The notes: generated by a model not told the origin, from the sequence alone. A DNA stretch of 64,000 nt from Stereum hirsutum FP-91666 SS1 (GCF_000264905.1 NW_006763132.1:1424514-1488513), one strand, 5' to 3'; positions 12,362-24,659 are shown, counted from the first letter of the stretch. A program made the numbers and translations.

Positions 12362-13129
12362 GACTTTCCATAATAAAATCTGTGTTGGGCCTTGGACATA
12401 GATCCAACACAGATTCCACACAGATCGGTATTGGCCCAAAAAAAGTTCGCACCAGATGTTCAAATCCGGAAATGATGACCAAGCTCAGCTAAAATACCAC
12501 ATAATGTCGTAGAAAAATAACGAGGACACCCCATCAGTTCTAGATTATTTGTAGCTAGAAAATATATATATGGAGATGATATTTACCAGTTCTTGAGATA
12601 TCCCTATGCACTACACATCCAGGAGACTTTTAGAAGATGAAGGGTTGTCAGAGGTTAGGTGACCGTTTATAGGGCATCGAGCCTCGGCAATATTGGGCCC
12701 ACGCCACACAAGGGCCTGCCTCCACCCAACACCAAGCACTTGCTACGTCTCTCAAAGTCACCGGTAACTCCAGTTTTAATGCATATGTATGTACTTCAAG
12801 ATATGTTGTATCAACTGTATACACTAGAATAGCTTTAATTTCCATTTTAAGCTCTATGTGCTTGCAGAGTGTGCAGAGTACGAAACATTGCACCACATAT
12901 GAGCTGACTCAGCTCATTCGTGAGCTGCCCGCAACAATGCCAGGCAGTTCCCTCTTCTTTTCCTCTATCCTCTTAGTATAGTAGAGAGGAAAATTCTGTA
13001 CTGGTAGTCAAGGAAAATATAAATGAGCATAAAACAGGCATAAGAGTTTCAACCCTCGATAGCTACATGATGGTAACGGGCAATACGATCTCTCTGCTGA
13101 AAGTCCGTGAACAATAGACACTCAAAACT
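12362..13129. other. No gene recognised
   Basis: Nothing protein-like is supported. The frame at 12648-12896 (minus) is Cys- and Leu-rich with no motif. The stretch separates the truncated hAT from the Harbinger fragment and is probably relic repeat DNA. Confidence 0.4.
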
Positions 13130-13640
13130 GAACCAGAGTTTGTCATCTTCTCCTCACCACAATGGTTCATACACATTCTGAATCTGACTGACACCTACAC
13201 ATGTTACTCGGACATTATTCAAGCGGCAACAGATCTCGAGAAGGGCTGCCCGTTCATCATTGTTTGTGATATCAAGGGGGAGGCGAAGTCTTCTGAAGGA
13301 TCCCTGAACATGTCATAAGAATAAGTTCTTGCAATGCCGTGTGTGCATGAGCTTACCTATATCTGATGCATACCCCACTCCACTGACTGACGGAACGATA
13401 CAAGCTGGCGGCCGAAACGAAGTATCTCCTCACGACCATTATTGTCTGCCGGCAATCTTTGCCCTGTCTTGAGAGGAGCTTTGATCCTTCCCTCGATGTC
13501 CCAAGCGCCTCGAGGAAATTCTGTGTCAGAAATGATGTAGAAGCCTTGAGGGGTATTGTTGAGGTACTGGTCGAAAACTGGCCAGGCAACCTTAGAATCA
13601 TGCCAGCTTCCCGGAGCGTTGAGAACGGCGGACAAGATTA
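13130..13640 (-). pseudogene. PIF/Harbinger transposase fragment (DDE_Tnp_4)
   Basis: Reading leftward from 13635 the protein gives LNAPGSWHDSKVAWPVFDQY, then DTEFPRGAWDIEGRIKAPLK, GQRLPADNN, and RQLVSFRQSVEWGMHQI. Around 13130-13310 it continues as SFRRLRLPLDITNNDERAAL. The NAPGS.HDS, DT.FPRG and S.RQ..EWGM blocks are the C-terminal half of the Harbinger-type DDE endonuclease common in Agaricomycetes. The N-terminal half is missing, so this is a fragment. It lies beside the decayed hAT transposase on the same strand. Confidence 0.85.
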
Positions 13641-13789
13641 CACCTAAATTATTGTTATTCTTCTGTTAGACATGTAGATGTAGGAAAATAATACGAGCTC
13701 AGGTGCACCTTGTGGTAAGAAAACCAGTACTGGAGGCTTGGATCTCATATTTGAGGCATAATTAAAATCATATCGCGCAGGAACAGAAG

Positions 13790-15718
13790 GCAAGGCATAC
13801 CTTGACAGCACGTGTGCGAATCATGGCGACAACATCAAGTGCACCGCCCATGATCTTGTTGCCGGGATCCTCGGGGTCGTACTCCTAGATCGCAGCAGTC
13901 GTCTCGACAGCGGCAATCTTTGTAATGTATGCCATGAAATCAACGATACCGAGATTAACAACGTGAGCTAGACAGCTATAGAAACAACTTGTCAAAGGAT
14001 GCATGAGTTTGGTTGAAACAAACTCGAAACGTACGGGTAGTGTTCCTCTTCAGCATCCCAGATCTCTGCATCCAGTCATTTGGAGATCTGATCTCCGATT
14101 GCAGTGGCTGTTGTGTCATTATTACTAGTGTTGTCTGCAGTCAATCCTCCAAGCTGCAGGGTCAAACATTAACAATTAGAAGAAGTGCTGGATATAGTAG
14201 AAAGATGGACAAACCTTTGAATCATCCTTGGTCATGATTCCTACATGCTCACACATGCCGACAAGATACCGTCCAAGGTTCTTGCAATCGTGTGCCTCTG
14301 AGAGCGACCAGAATCCAAGTACTGCTGACCAAAAGACCCACTTTCCATTTGGAAGGACTTGGATCCAATGCCCAGTCATCCCCATGATCGACATCTTTGT
14401 GGTGTCAACTGTCCAGGTATCGGTCATGATAGAGACCTTTCCTGGGGTGTTCTGTGCAGAGAATATTAGAAGTAGAACATTGTATAAATCGATGAAAGAA
14501 AAGCACACAGTGATGTCGACCTTGAATTCAAGGAGCTTACCATGCTCATTGTGAATATAGACAACAACATTGTGTAAAGTGGGAAGGTCTTGTGGTGTCA
14601 TCTTGGGCCACATTGAAACCATACAGTTACGAAATGTTGTTTCATCGGCCAAAGAGAGCAGCTGGGTCAGGCAAAAGTTCAGCATGACAGTTGTGGATGA
14701 AAGAAGTTGGCTGGCAATTGGTTGAGTGAACAAATGAACCTGATCATGACACGCAATGTGCCTCGCTACAGCCTGAAGTGCACCCTCACGTGTAAACTCC
14801 CTAGGCCCCGTCAATACCTCAATCCCAGAACTATCGAAAAGAGTTGACTGCTTCTTTTTCGACTTCTTATCAGCGGCAGCGACAGCGCATTTCCTCCTCA
14901 GTGATGCGGGCATGCAGTGATCGGACATGGGAATGTTATCCTTCTCACAATGTTCCTTGTAAAGGTTGTAGTGCTGGCAGATGTGGGCACGTGCGGTAGA
15001 GTTGCTCCCAGTGAGAAAACACTTGTGGAGGCCATGGGATTTTACATAGTCAGCGTCCTCCCTGACTCGGCAAGATACAAATTAACATGAGCATGGAGTG
15101 ATGGTCGTCATCAGACAGAGGAAGAAGTTACGCACTTGCAAACAGTTCACCAACGACCTTTCAAAATCTCCTCTCCTTTCGAAGACCGGAATGTCTGTGT
15201 AACGAGAGCTGAGAATATAGTGAGCAGATCCTTTGCACTGTCGGCTTTGACAACTTTGGCAACGGGGATAGCAGTTTGATGGTGCTCCACAAGTCGAGAA
15301 CCATGCTATATAAAAATGGTGTAGCATCAACAGAGGAAGCACACTTGTAGAGAAGAATGGGATGAAGATACTAGAGAGCGAGTGTGTATGAGAGTGAAGG
15401 ACCTACCGACTCATCACCAGAACTGTCACGGGCATATGCCTGAGAATTGTCCTTGTCCTCCAAGGACGAGGAGCTCGATGGGGTTGCTTTGCGCTTCTTC
15501 TTACTACCTCGGGCTTTTTTCTTCTTCGGCACCTCAGACTCGCAGCCGGAGTAATCTGCAGGCTTAGGTGCCTTCCGAGACCACTTGCCTCTACCTAGCT
15601 CAGTGCCAGTTTTGTTGTCAGGGACAGAGGTCGGAGCTTCTGCGAGATCAACAGTGTCCTTCTCTGTTAGAGACTTGTTGGAGGATATAGCAGTCCTCTT
15701 AGATGAGGATTTGGACAT
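13790..15718 (-). pseudogene. Decayed hAT transposase (copy 2)
   Basis: The first exon at 15718-15371 starts MSKSSSKRTAISSNKS and is Lys/Ser-rich. A BED-finger-like piece lies near 14940-15060 (HGLHKCFLTG, HICQHYN). The main exon at 14928-14176 contains FTREGALQAVARHIACHDQ and TPGKVSIMTDTWTVDTTKMS, the first catalytic Asp region of hAT enzymes. Downstream, around 13985-13795, CLAHVVNLGIVDFMAYITKI and DPEDPGNKIMGGALDVVAMI follow. An in-frame TAG interrupts the latter (AAI-stop-EYDP, near 13885), and the C-terminal dimerisation domain is absent, apparently replaced by the Harbinger fragment. It is inactive. Confidence 0.8.
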
Positions 15719-16438
15719 GGCAGAAGCAATAAAATGGAGAGTTTACACCAGTGCGAACAATACTGAGGCATAGAGAAATCCGAGGCAGAGGCAATCAAGT
15801 CTGAACCAAAGTGATTGGGCTCCAGCTCTAGCTGTATAGTTCATCGGGGGTGGCTGACCAGCCCGATATATTATTTGCAATTTCCAGCTGGGCATAGTAG
15901 CTACTAGCTATGGAAATGTTCTATAAGACAACCAGTGATCCAGAGTGTCAAGATGTAAGGAACACGCGCTTGTCAACGGCTATCTCCATACCTTCCTGAA
16001 CAATAACAAAAGCTGCCAATTGGTCGGTTCCAAGCTCTGTTCTATGTCTGTTCAGGCCCTCAGATGCTGAAGAAATATAGCATAAATTACTCGAAAATGA
16101 CCGGTCACAACTGGTCGCAACTGGTCCTCATCTATTACAAGAAAAGCTGAGACTGGTAACCGACCATACAGTCACACCAATTGAACCACCAATTGTGGTC
16201 ACTTTATGACCGGTTCTAGTCTCGGTTCAGTCACGGTTATTTTTTGGTCACATAACCTGACTTTCAAACACTACTAACGACCAATCTCTTTTATGCAGTA
16301 GTATGAAATAGATACAGATATTACAGATAGGTGAGCACATTTTCAGGTATTGAGAGACTCAGCATCGAGGCAAAGGCAGAATCCGCGCTCGTGTGGTGAA
16401 GCGTGTGTGTTGCTGCTATCTGTCCTTCCGAGTCTGAG
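15719..16438. other. Probable hAT subterminal region and terminus
   Basis: Around 16090-16275 there are repeated GACCGGT, CTGGTC and GGTCAC words, ending in GACTTTCAAACACTACTAAC. The reverse complement, TAGTGTTTGAAAGTC, resembles a hAT terminus, so this may be the 5' end of the decayed copy-2 hAT. I could not find the matching left end near 12.4-13.1 kb. No gene is seen. Confidence 0.4.
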
Positions 16439-16446
16439 GCAGCAGA
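16439..16446 (+). repeat. Left target-site duplication of the 9.6 kb hAT
   Basis: GCAGCAGA directly precedes the terminus TAGTGTATGTCGGGCTC. The partner GCGGCAGA at 26079-26086 differs at one base. Eight base pairs is the hAT hallmark length. Confidence 0.8.
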
Positions 16447-16626
16447 TAGTGTATGTCGGGCTCGGGCCGGGCTCAAAGCCCAGGGCTTGGGCCGGGTATT
16501 AGTAGGCTTGGGCTTCGAATATCTCGAGCCCAAGCCTGGTGAGCGGGCTTGGGCTTGGTCAGGTCAGGCTTGGGCTTAAGTCCAGGTTTATAGGTGTAGA
16601 AAAGAGATACATAGACATTAGGTCTA

Positions 16627-17067
16627 CTACATCTGACCCAGTTCTGCAAATTCTGCAGACCAGGGCCCCGTGCACAAAGATCATGCTCTATTTGAGCTAC
16701 ATTTTTACCCAGTCATATGCCCATATATCTAAGCTATGTATTGCGATTTTATCAGCTTTTTTTTAAAGGGAGAATGTGGTTGTCAACGTCGAGCACGACG
16801 ACGAGTGCCTGCATCCCGTAATGCAAATCTGCACTTTGAGTGGGCCGGAAGACTTCCGACACGCGACGCGAGTCCAATCTGCATATTTTCGTCATCTTTG
16901 ACAATATCAGTGGTGCAACATTCAATGTCGCCAAACAAAGTACCAGGGAACTATTATGCATAGCAGACATGTATCTTAAAATATTTTAAAGGCATACAAA
17001 GGAGAACTCGAGCATCTAAGTCGGAATTTGCACATTGGTGAGATTTGCAGAACTGGGTCAGATGTAG
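16627..17067. mobile_element. TA-flanked MITE (Tc1/mariner-like)
   Basis: A perfect 26 bp inverted repeat (16626-16651 against 17043-17068) bounds about 440 bp without coding capacity. Taking the flanking TA at 16625-16626 and 17068-17069 as the target duplication, the termini read CTACATCTGACCCAG. This fits Tc1/mariner-type non-autonomous elements. It sits between the hAT left terminus and the 3' end of the hAT transposase. Confidence 0.7.
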
Positions 17068-20000
17068 TATCTAGATCACCGTGAACTAAACATCAACCCA
17101 CTCACCCCTATCTCCTTCACTCTCAACCTCGATAAGCATATTCTCCACAGACTCACCGCCCGGTGCAAAATCTGCATGTGTATCATCCTCTCCCTCAGCC
17201 TCCGAGTCAAGAATCATCTGCTCTTCAAGGATGGAAGATGGTTCGGGATCATGCATCACAAAGTCAGAGCGTAACGTGGCCTTCAGCCCCTGAAGAGCCT
17301 CCACAATATCTCCCTGAAGCCAGCTACGAAGCTTGGTTATAGTGAGACCCGCACTCGAGAATGCACGCTCGCTAGAAACAGAAGAGGCCATGATAGCCAA
17401 ATAGTCTCGTGCGATTGCAGCCCAGACCAGCAGACGGCTGGAATTTAGCTGTAAAGCCATTAATGAGTCAGTACTGTAAGCCGAAATAATGAACGTAGAA
17501 TGGAACGTACATCCCACCACTGGACAAGTGGCATTCCTTCCGGTACCTCGTCAGTTTCACTGTTGATGTACTGGTTGAAAGCACGCTCCCATGCAGGGGT
17601 GAACGGTGCTGGTGTAGATGTAGGTGCATGGTCTGTCTCCTTGCCATCACCCTCATCATCTGAGTCGTCGAGCAATCACAGTGACTTTTTGCTATGACTG
17701 TACCCAGTCTTCCGCATGGGGGCCTGGTCCAAGCTGTCATACATCTTAATATAGTACTCCTTGAACTGATGCAACAGTCAGCCTGAGGTCAGTGCGGGTT
17801 TTCAAAGCATCAGAGGCAAGCAAGAAGACAGACCACTTCTTTCAAGGTCTTGACGACCTCCTTCTGAATATCCTCAGCCCAATTTTTCTTAATATGATCA
17901 AGCTTCTCTGAGGGTATAAGAACTATCGTATATATGCTCGTCGTTAATACATGCTGTGAGATCCAAATGTAACGTTGGATGCTTACCCATAGACATAAAC
18001 GGTGCCTTGCTCTTCGAACTGAGGTCATAGTACTGCTTGATTGAATCACAGGCAGCAGAGAGACCCTCTTGATGATGTGCATACTTCTCACCGTCGCAAC
18101 GTTTACTGAGCTTTTGATGAAGACTTTCAAGTGCAGGTATCGCAAGAGGAAGGGTTGAGTGACTGTCCAAGGAGAACTCCTGCTGGGCATCATCGGCACA
18201 CTAGAGAATGAGGTACAAAAGGATCAGTTGTGGAGCATAAGAGAATGGACCAAGGCTAATAAGTCAAAGAAGACATACCTGTAAGATTGAAGCAACAAGC
18301 TTTATCTCCGACCAGTCGTCCTCCGTCATTGAAAGTTTTAGGAGCTTCTCTTGTATCTTCTTGCTCTTGCGCACCTTGAAGGCAAGCTCACTCACAAACT
18401 TGTCAACAGCCTGCAGTTGCAAGATGAATGAGTTACTGTAGCTCTTGAAAGGTAGCAGGAAGAATAAACCTCACAAAGATTATAGGCACGGATGAGCATC
18501 ATGTAGGTCAAGGACCAACGCACCGGCATATCGAGTATCAGGGTGAAGATCTTCATGGAGATAGTTTCAGCATCTATCTCATCTGCCGGTGTAGGTGCTG
18601 TCGTCGAGGAGGGAGGGGCCACAGTAGCAGATGCTGCAGGCATCGCCCGTGGCAGATTTATTTGTACTGTGCAAAATATCTCCTTGCGCTTGCTTGAAGA
18701 ACTTTCCTATTATACAAGCCAGTTGGTGAGCACCATTCATTCTTCCCCGACCGCTGCGAGAAATTTCGGACAGAACATACTTTGACAGAGATGGCACGAA
18801 CGAGGCCAATAATGTCTCGCTTACCAGTTGTACTGGGTTCATGGGTGTCGGGTTCGGCTGGATTGTAGTACTGTGCTGAACTCTCCTTCTTCAAGAACGC
18901 CTGCACGGCGAGGTTGATGACATAGGCCAGACATCTATCCAGAAAGTTATGAGTACTACATTCATGCAAGCGAAGTGTGATGTAACATACCTAATAGGCC
19001 TCTCGTCGAAGTCCCATTCTTTCCCCGTCTCCTTCTTGATAAGTTGAGCGAACTCCTTCAACATTGTGTCGTTGTTCTTCGCATTGTCGCAGGTGACCCA
19101 TCCAACCTTGATGAAGTATTGGTATTAGTATGCATAAGGGATCTCAAGGAGCTTCGATGAACAATTACAGACCTTATGAGTGATGCTAATCCAAGCACAG
19201 ACCTTGAAGAGAGCCTGTCCGAGACGAACACCATGATGAGAGTTGTTCAAACGGACAAACCCAATAATGGCAGCCTTCGTCTCGCAGGTTAATTCATCGG
19301 GACACTCTGTCCAATGCGCGGTGACAGCGAAGTACCCGTCAATGTTTGATGCCTGGTACGCATCACACGTCAACAATACTCGGCCTTTGACAGAAGGGCC
19401 CTGTACAAGTATCAATCAGATCTCATGTAAGATGAAACACGTAGTTTATGGACGCACATTGAGATGTTTTCGTAGCCAACGCAAGTGCTGATACCAACAA
19501 TCAATGATCTGTTTGCGTGTGGCTTTCTCTGAGGGTATTTTGATGCCATTCTTCGCACGAGAGGCGAGCTCAATGATCCTCTTGAACTTCGGATGCTGGA
19601 ATACTCGTAACGGCTATAGTAGATAGTCGAACTTCAGTAAATATCCTAGTCACAAGGTCCGACAAACAGCGATAGACAAACCTGATTAGTCATGTACGCC
19701 CAATTGATCGCAGCATTGGCAAAGGTTTCATCAGAGTATGGAGTGGGTGGAGGATCGATGGGCTATGTGTTTCCGTCAAGTGTGCCTTGAACTTTCGTTT
19801 TAGCTTGGGCTGCTTCGGTTGCGGCAAGTTTTCGAGCGTGGGTATCATCCAGGAGCATGGAGTCGAAGTGATTAGCGTGGACCCATGAATGGTATGCATG
19901 CTTCCGAGTCGAGAGGCAAACTATCAATACAAACAAAGTACCATTGAAAACATGGCGAAAATTTTACCTTGTGTTGACTTTGCAAGTGTCGATGACGTGT

Positions 20001-20468
20001 AGTCAGGTCATATACATACTCGCAGTTTGCAGAACGGTGTTCAATGGAAAGGTCAGAATATCTTGTACATCAAACACTCGCTTATACTCACTTGCAAAGT
20101 TTACAATCATACACTTTCTTTGTTGTGCCGGTCGGATCTGTGTGGGCATGCGGGTTGTCAAAGAAATGTGCAAAGTCGGCACTAGCTGAAAGCTTGGTCA
20201 ATTCCCGTTCTTCTCCTATATTGGCAGAGATGTGTGCGAGGTCTTTCAGCAGACTGTTGACATCTGTCGCATCCAAATCAGGAAGGGACGTTGTGAACTT
20301 TCTCTTATTCTTCCCTAGACCCAGAGAATGTAACAATGAGAAAGACGATCTGGACGATCTCTTCTAAGGACGTACCCTTGCTGGATAACCCTGCCTTCTC
20401 TTTCCGGCCCAGCTGCTTCACCAAATAGTGTTGCTCCTTCCGGTTTAGCTCCCTCGCTGACGATGGAT

Positions 20469-22296
20469 CAGGGCATGCCACGAGTACCAGGACCCGTGAG
20501 TACCTGCAATGGATACTCATAAGGCACACCATCAGGTACCTGTATCTGTGGATACAGATACTCGTTCCCACGGGTGGATGCACAGATACAGATGTGAGCT
20601 TTTCAGCTACAGGTAACCGTGAGAGTACCTGCCATATTTGGTATTGAGATGCCGGAACTTGCCACAGGCTGAATGTGTGTACAGCAATGTTCTCCTCGCT
20701 CTCTTCACTCTTCCCCGAGCACACACCACTGTTGGACAGAGAAAACACGTCGTGTTCCTGACAATGGTGGTGATGCTCAATCTGTGTACTTGTGTGTATG
20801 CTGCTGTGGTAGGTCCTCGGATGAATGGGTGTCCAGTCTGAGCACCCCCTCGGCCCCTCCTACTGCAAAAATGTTTGTTCTCACTCAATTTTGCCTGGGT
20901 TCCTAAGGTCGCGGGCTCAATCGACATGCCTTGATGCCCCACATCGGCCCCTGTATTTCGTTTGACAGAAATTGGCCCACTCGTTGTCGAAAATGACGGT
21001 TTTGACCCGGTGAGTACCTACTACCTTCTCAAATCGTATTCATACTCGTTCTCATTCAATTCCCCGTACATTTACAATGTTGTGGGCTCAATCGACGCGT
21101 ATTGATGTCCCTCATCGACCGCTGTCTTTTGTTTGATGGGATTCGGCCTGCTCGTCGTTGAGAACGTCGATGTTGACCCGGTGAGTACCTCCTACCTACT
21201 CAAATCATATTTTTGCTCGTTCTCACTCAATTCTGCGTATGTTTCCAATGTCTCAGGCTCTATTGACGTGTATTGACGTCATACATGTGCCCCTGTATTT
21301 GGTTTGACGAGATTTGGCCCACCTGTTGTCGAGAACGACGGCTTTGACCCAGTGAGTACCTCCTATCCCCTCCAACCGTATTATTGCTTGTTCTCATTCA
21401 ATTCCCCGTACGTTTCCAATGTCGCGGGCTCAATTGACGCGTCCCAATGCCCTGCATCGGCAACTGTCCTTTATTCAACGTGATTCGGCCCATTCGTCGT
21501 CGAGAATGATGGTTTTGACCCAGTGAGTACCTCCTACCCCCTCCAACCGTATTGTTGCTTGTTCTCTCTCAATTATTCGTGCGTTTTTGATGTTGCAGGG
21601 TCAATCGATGCGTATCGACGTCCCGCATGGGCCCTAGTACTTTGTTGGATGAAATTCGGCCCGCTCATTGTCGAGAACGGCAGTTTTGACCGAGTGAGTA
21701 CCCCCCTAGCCCCTCTACATGTATTCTCGTTTGTTCTCACTCAGTTTTTCGTACATTTGCAATGTTGCGAGCTCAGTCGACGCGGAAAGATATCCCGCAT
21801 CTTCTGCTGCCCTTTGTTTGACGTGGTTTGGCTCACTCGTCGTTGAGAATGACAATTTTGACCCTGTAAGTACCCTCCTATCCCCCACAACTGTACTTTT
21901 GCTGGTTCTTGCTCAATTCTTTGTGTGTTTTAGATATTTTTGGGTAAATTGATGCTTTTTGACATCATCTATCACCCCCTCCACTTGGTTTGATGAAAGC
22001 CGACCATCCTGTTGTCAAAAACAACAGTCTTCGCCCTGGTAATTTCCTTTTCCCCCTCCATCTTGTTCTCCTACCCTGACAGTTCACCATAGTATCCACA
22101 GGTACACCACAAGTACCTTCAGGGTGTTTGTTAGAAATATCCATGGGTACTCGCTGATGAGCAGGTACCTGTACTCGTGGATACAAGTATCCGTTTCCAC
22201 GGATGCCATACCGGATACAGGTATAGCCTCCGAGGGAACAGGTACTTGTTCCCACGGATACAGGTACTCGTACGGATATAATCGTGGAGAGCCCTG
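20469..22296. mobile_element. Nested 1.8 kb non-autonomous hAT
   Basis: The left end reads CAGGGCATGCCACGAGTACC; the right end, reverse complemented, reads CAGGGCTCTCCACGATTATA. A perfect 8 bp duplication, CGATGGAT, lies at 20461-20468 and 22297-22304. Subterminal regions are packed with GGTACCTG, GTATCCGT and GGATACAGATAC words in both orientations (20490-20640 and 22090-22280). The core is a tandem array. There is no transposase. It inserted into the N-terminal part of the larger hAT's transposase gene. Confidence 0.9.
20860..22060 (+). repeat. Tandem array, ~175 bp unit, about 7 copies
   Basis: Each unit has the order TTGTCGAGAACGACGG, TTTTGACCC(G/A)GTGAGTACC, TCCTACCCCCTCCAA, TTCTCACTCAATT, then GCGGGCTCAATCGACGCG. 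The GTGAGTACC landmark falls near 21010, 21181, 21352, 21522, 21693 and 21868 (the last reads GTAAGTACC), with a degenerate seventh near 22038. Copies have diverged by perhaps 15-30 percent. The array fills most of the nested non-autonomous hAT. Confidence 0.85.
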
Positions 22297-23092
22297 CGAT
22301 GGATCGGCAGTATCACCATCAGATGGAGAGTCTTTACTATTGCTGGAAGCCGAGTCAGTGGTTTGATCACCCTGCATAGTAGTAAATTGCTGTGTTCAGT
22401 CGTCAAGCGGTAAGAATATGTAGAACAACGGACGTACAGTGTCGTCATCCACCTCTTCAAGTTGAACATTGCGATTTGTCTGGCCAAGTTGGTCTTCCTC
22501 TGAGCGGACCACCGTTGTATCATTCGTGTCACTGTGAGAGTCATTGGTTGCACAGTGAATAAACAAAGTGATATGATACACGAGCTGAGAGTAGAGGATT
22601 ATTGCAGGTAAATATGACTTACGGGGAATGACCCTCGATAATGGCAGTGTTGGAGGCACGATCAATATCCTTTCCCGTTGAAGCTTTCAAACTTTGTTGA
22701 TGAAATGAATGAACTTGCCAACAAAACTAACAGTGGAGTCGTGAAACATACCTAGAACCAACTAATGGTGTGGGCGCGAGGTTTTTTTCGTCACCGACTT
22801 GCCCCCTCCCGTAGCCTTAGAAGGGTTCGGATTGCTGCCAACTCGTGGTAAGTACAGGGATAAATTCTAGTTGTGAAAGCGTAAATGCACTTTGAGCTCT
22901 TAGGGCGGAAAAAGTTCTGTGCTTTGCCACTAGCCTCGCACTGTCCTTCAACAGCGCGAGCTGTTGGCTTCCGCTGGCGAGAACCTTCCAGGATTGCTAA
23001 GGTAGCCTGGTAATAAACCTAAGGCGTCACCTATAGCCAAACCCTAACCAAACTAAACCTAGCCTAACCCTGTAGCTGAGGGTGTCAGCGTA

Positions 23093-23560
23093 CGAACGTG
23101 AGTACTAGGAGCGCTTGTCCTAGGGGCACTGGCCCAGAGAGAATAGTGGGGGTGAACTGAAGATCGTGGGCTTGGGGCTGGATACACCAGGACACAAGGT
23201 CACACTGAGTATGGCGAGAAGCAAAGGAGATTAAGTTAGGGAACTACTCTATGATACAGGTGGTTCTTATATACATCCTGGGCTGACCCTTTAGGGCACG
23301 CCCTCACTGTACACTACGAGTGAACACTACAGGAATCCTTCATGGATATCCAGTGGGTCTATCAATGGGCACAATGGGTACAAACCACTGAGTGAACATG
23401 CACAAGACTATTCTAGAACATTTCAGACCTGATCACATGTCCCTACATCATGACCACAAGGTCACATGCCATCATGTGCCTTCCACATGACTGGTCACGT
23501 GCCTATCCCTCTATCCATCTACATCTCCATCGTCGAAGTGGCACCTGGGGCCACAATGCC
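23093..23560 (-). mobile_element. LTR-like fragment
   Basis: The plus-strand start TGTCAGCGTACGAACG and, on the minus strand, a TATA-box-like GATGTATATAAGAACC followed by a pyrimidine-rich leader resemble a retroelement LTR read on the minus strand. I could not fix the other end or a 5 bp duplication (the left flank is GAGGG). It splits the N-terminal region of the hAT transposase gene. Confidence 0.45.
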
Positions 23561-24251
23561 TGCAAGGCGCGTACACTCCTTAGAAACGCCGAGAAATAAA
23601 GAGTTAGGTTTAGCCCAAAGGCTGTTTCAAGGATGAGCTCCCTGTTGGGCTGGTCTCGAGAGAGGCAGCAGTTTTTGTAGGCGCCACTGCTCTATCGGGC
23701 GACAATTTTTCACGGCCTCACACAGGCGCCGCCACACCATTTTTAGGCATAGGCGCTTGCTCGCTGTCCGAACCATACCAGTCCATCTCTGAGGCGTCTT
23801 TAAGAGTTCCATCGGCATTTAGCGCAGGAGAATTGTTTGACATTGTAAGCTGAGCAGATGGAGTCGCAGAGACAGTAGTCAACAAAGGCCAAAGGAGTGA
23901 GGACGATGTTCCTCAGACCGCCAAGGTATAATTTCGAAATTTAATGCCTAAATTGGGACTTATTCATGCTGACAAATGACGTGTTCAACCAACGTTCGAT
24001 GACCTTGGTGGCTGCTTTCGTTCTGAGCACAGGCAATCAAAGTCAACGAGCTACAACAGAGAGTCAAGGCATTGAGTATTGCACAATGTAAATCACCATT
24101 TTGGCTGACCCTCAGTCTTGCGTAAAAGAAGCCCAGGCAATGTGCTCGCCTATCGCTCTGAGATGCTGCTGGAGGGCCGGCCCGGATCCCGGTGGCAGCT
24201 CAGGCGTAACTTGCCGCCTCATTGCACGCTGCCCTTTGTTCGATGCAGAAT

Positions 24252-24539
24252 TGTCACGACCACACCAGAACAACTATATCCTACAAAGAAGGGTTGCTGG
24301 CAGGCGATCTCTCACTCAGAAGCACACACCAAGGGCGAGGAAAAGGTTGTATAGGGGGGAGATTAATGATCTCAAGACTAGAGTACAAAACAGGAAGTAG
24401 GTAGGTTTATATACTAGCCAGAACCAAACACAACCAAACCCAGGCCACAGTGGCACAGAAACTCGGAAAAGTGTGGCCCAACTGTGGCACCCACCAGGAA
24501 ATAATGGAAAAGGGATGGAAATGATGGAAGGTCATGACA
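24252..24539 (-). mobile_element. Solo LTR 1 (288 bp)
   Basis: It starts TGTCACGACC and ends GGTCATGACA, with 5 bp duplications AGAAT at 24247-24251 and 24540-24544. Reverse complemented it carries a TATATAAACCTACC promoter-like box and TTGTACTCTAGTCTTGAG, as expected for an LTR on the minus strand. No internal retroelement genes are present, so it is a recombination-derived solo LTR. Confidence 0.9.
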
Positions 24540-24659
24540 AGAATGGCCCACACCTCGACACCGGTAAGCTTCACTATACTGTCTGATCCAAATTAAAGTG
24601 TATTTCTCGCTGCAGTGCACTCAATAGAAGTGTTTTTATTCACTTCATATATGCCCTTC

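Larger units (their letters stand above)
17086..23843 (-). pseudogene. hAT transposase, interrupted and inactive
   Basis: The N-terminal exon at 23843 begins MSNNSPALNADGTLKDASEM but meets an in-frame TGA about 42 codons in. Further pieces at 22370-22300 and 20460-20340 flank the nested element. A BED-type finger start (VYDCKLC) is at about 20090. Then come NGIKIPSEKATRKQI, LTCDAYQASNIDGYFAVTAH (19415-19300, first catalytic Asp), GWVTCDNAKNNDTMLKEFA (about 19100), CLAYVINLAVQAFLKK (18940) and HPTLHLDLTACI. Near 17410 the canonical hAT dimerisation block MASSVSSERAFSSAGLTITK appears. Numerous introns occur. The order and motifs are complete, but the stop codon and insertions make it non-functional as it stands. 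Confidence 0.9.

Noticed and set aside
20305..20748. 147-residue frame as a gene of its own
   Set aside because: It runs from a real transposase exon into the nested element; the junction lies at the 8 bp duplication.
20860..22060. CRISPR-like array
   Set aside because: Units are 170-180 bp, diverged throughout and contiguous, inside a hAT with target duplications, in a eukaryotic genome.
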